Source: Actinomycetes bacterium (GTDB lineage Bacteria > Actinomycetota > Actinomycetes > Nanopelagicales > Nanopelagicaceae). Taken from it: a DNA stretch of 64,000 nt. Location: positions 84,037 through 148,036 of the forward strand of contig BJFY01000003.1 of NCBI GenBank assembly GCA_014190155.1, read 5' to 3'. The notes under the pieces are model-generated. The model saw only the letters and a list, made by a program, of their open reading frames with translations. It searched no databases and was not told where the DNA came from. This document shows positions 63,965 through 64,000 of this stretch, in pieces (position 1 is the first letter of the stretch; each line of letters starts with the position of its first letter). A program made the translations under genes and the position numbers.

Positions 63965-64000
63965 ATTGGATCGGTTGCAGTTAACTAAACCAAAATTGCG

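Overview
The window looks like a piece of the chromosome of a small-genome, A+T-rich, free-living actinobacterium, most likely of the freshwater acI / Nanopelagicales type. This is inferred from gene order and protein families, not from a search. Gene order follows Mycobacterium/Streptomyces blocks: pcrA-sucCD-perM-purN-purH-folD; guaB-guaB3-guaA; whiB3 beside groES-groL-tsaD-rimI-tsaB-tsaE-alr-acpS; rplM-rpsI-glmM-glmS; and the str, S10, spc and alpha ribosomal operons. A WhiB protein, GuaB3, PerM (DUF6350), DUF3017 and a His-tailed GroEL are all actinobacterial markers. Coding is very dense: most neighbours overlap by 1-19 bases, and no gene-free stretch exceeds 300 bases. I see no rRNA, tRNA, CRISPR array, prophage or insertion sequence.

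Layout. 1-1469 (minus): start of trpS and a CNNM/CBS (HlyC/CorC) membrane protein. 1637-2725 (plus): an MsiK-type sugar ABC ATPase with a three-hairpin leader and a strong terminator. 2774-14019 (minus): one tightly packed run transcribed pcrA, B12-binding protein, sucC, sucD, perM, purN, purH, folD, DUF3017, mdh, icd, joining TCA-cycle, purine and one-carbon enzymes. 14083-14814 (plus): a PIG-L deacetylase. 14811-20188 (minus): a CarH/LitR-like MerR regulator followed by guaB (lacking its CBS domains), guaB3, guaA and a secreted cyclophilin. 20290-20592 (plus): whiB3-like gene with a leaderless promoter. 20659-25227 (minus): groES-groL under a CIRCE-like operator, and the tsaE-tsaB-rimI-tsaD cluster for t6A tRNA modification. 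25303-31658 (minus): a branched-chain amino acid-type (Liv) ABC transporter with a secreted alpha/beta hydrolase. 31676-40596 (minus): alr, acpS, a PAP2 phosphatase, glmS, glmM, rpsI, rplM, an ABC-F ATPase and truA. 40624-63019 (minus): the alpha, spc, S10 and str operons, with nagA and a NagB-II-like deaminase inserted between map and infA. 63306-63964 (plus): a VapBC-type toxin-antitoxin pair.

The most interesting non-coding signals are: an intrinsic terminator written inside the first codons of truA; a good internal promoter plus a leader with mutually exclusive helices ahead of rpsM (alpha operon); a compound hairpin with a U-tract ahead of rpsL; a hairpin-rich leader ahead of the MsiK-type gene; and 11-bp-phased repeats between the CarH-like gene and whiB. 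The most interesting protein-level signals are the CarH-like photoreceptor signature (W-x9-EH) at the head of the guanine nucleotide operon, the CBS-less IMP dehydrogenase, and the transporter-linked secreted hydrolase.
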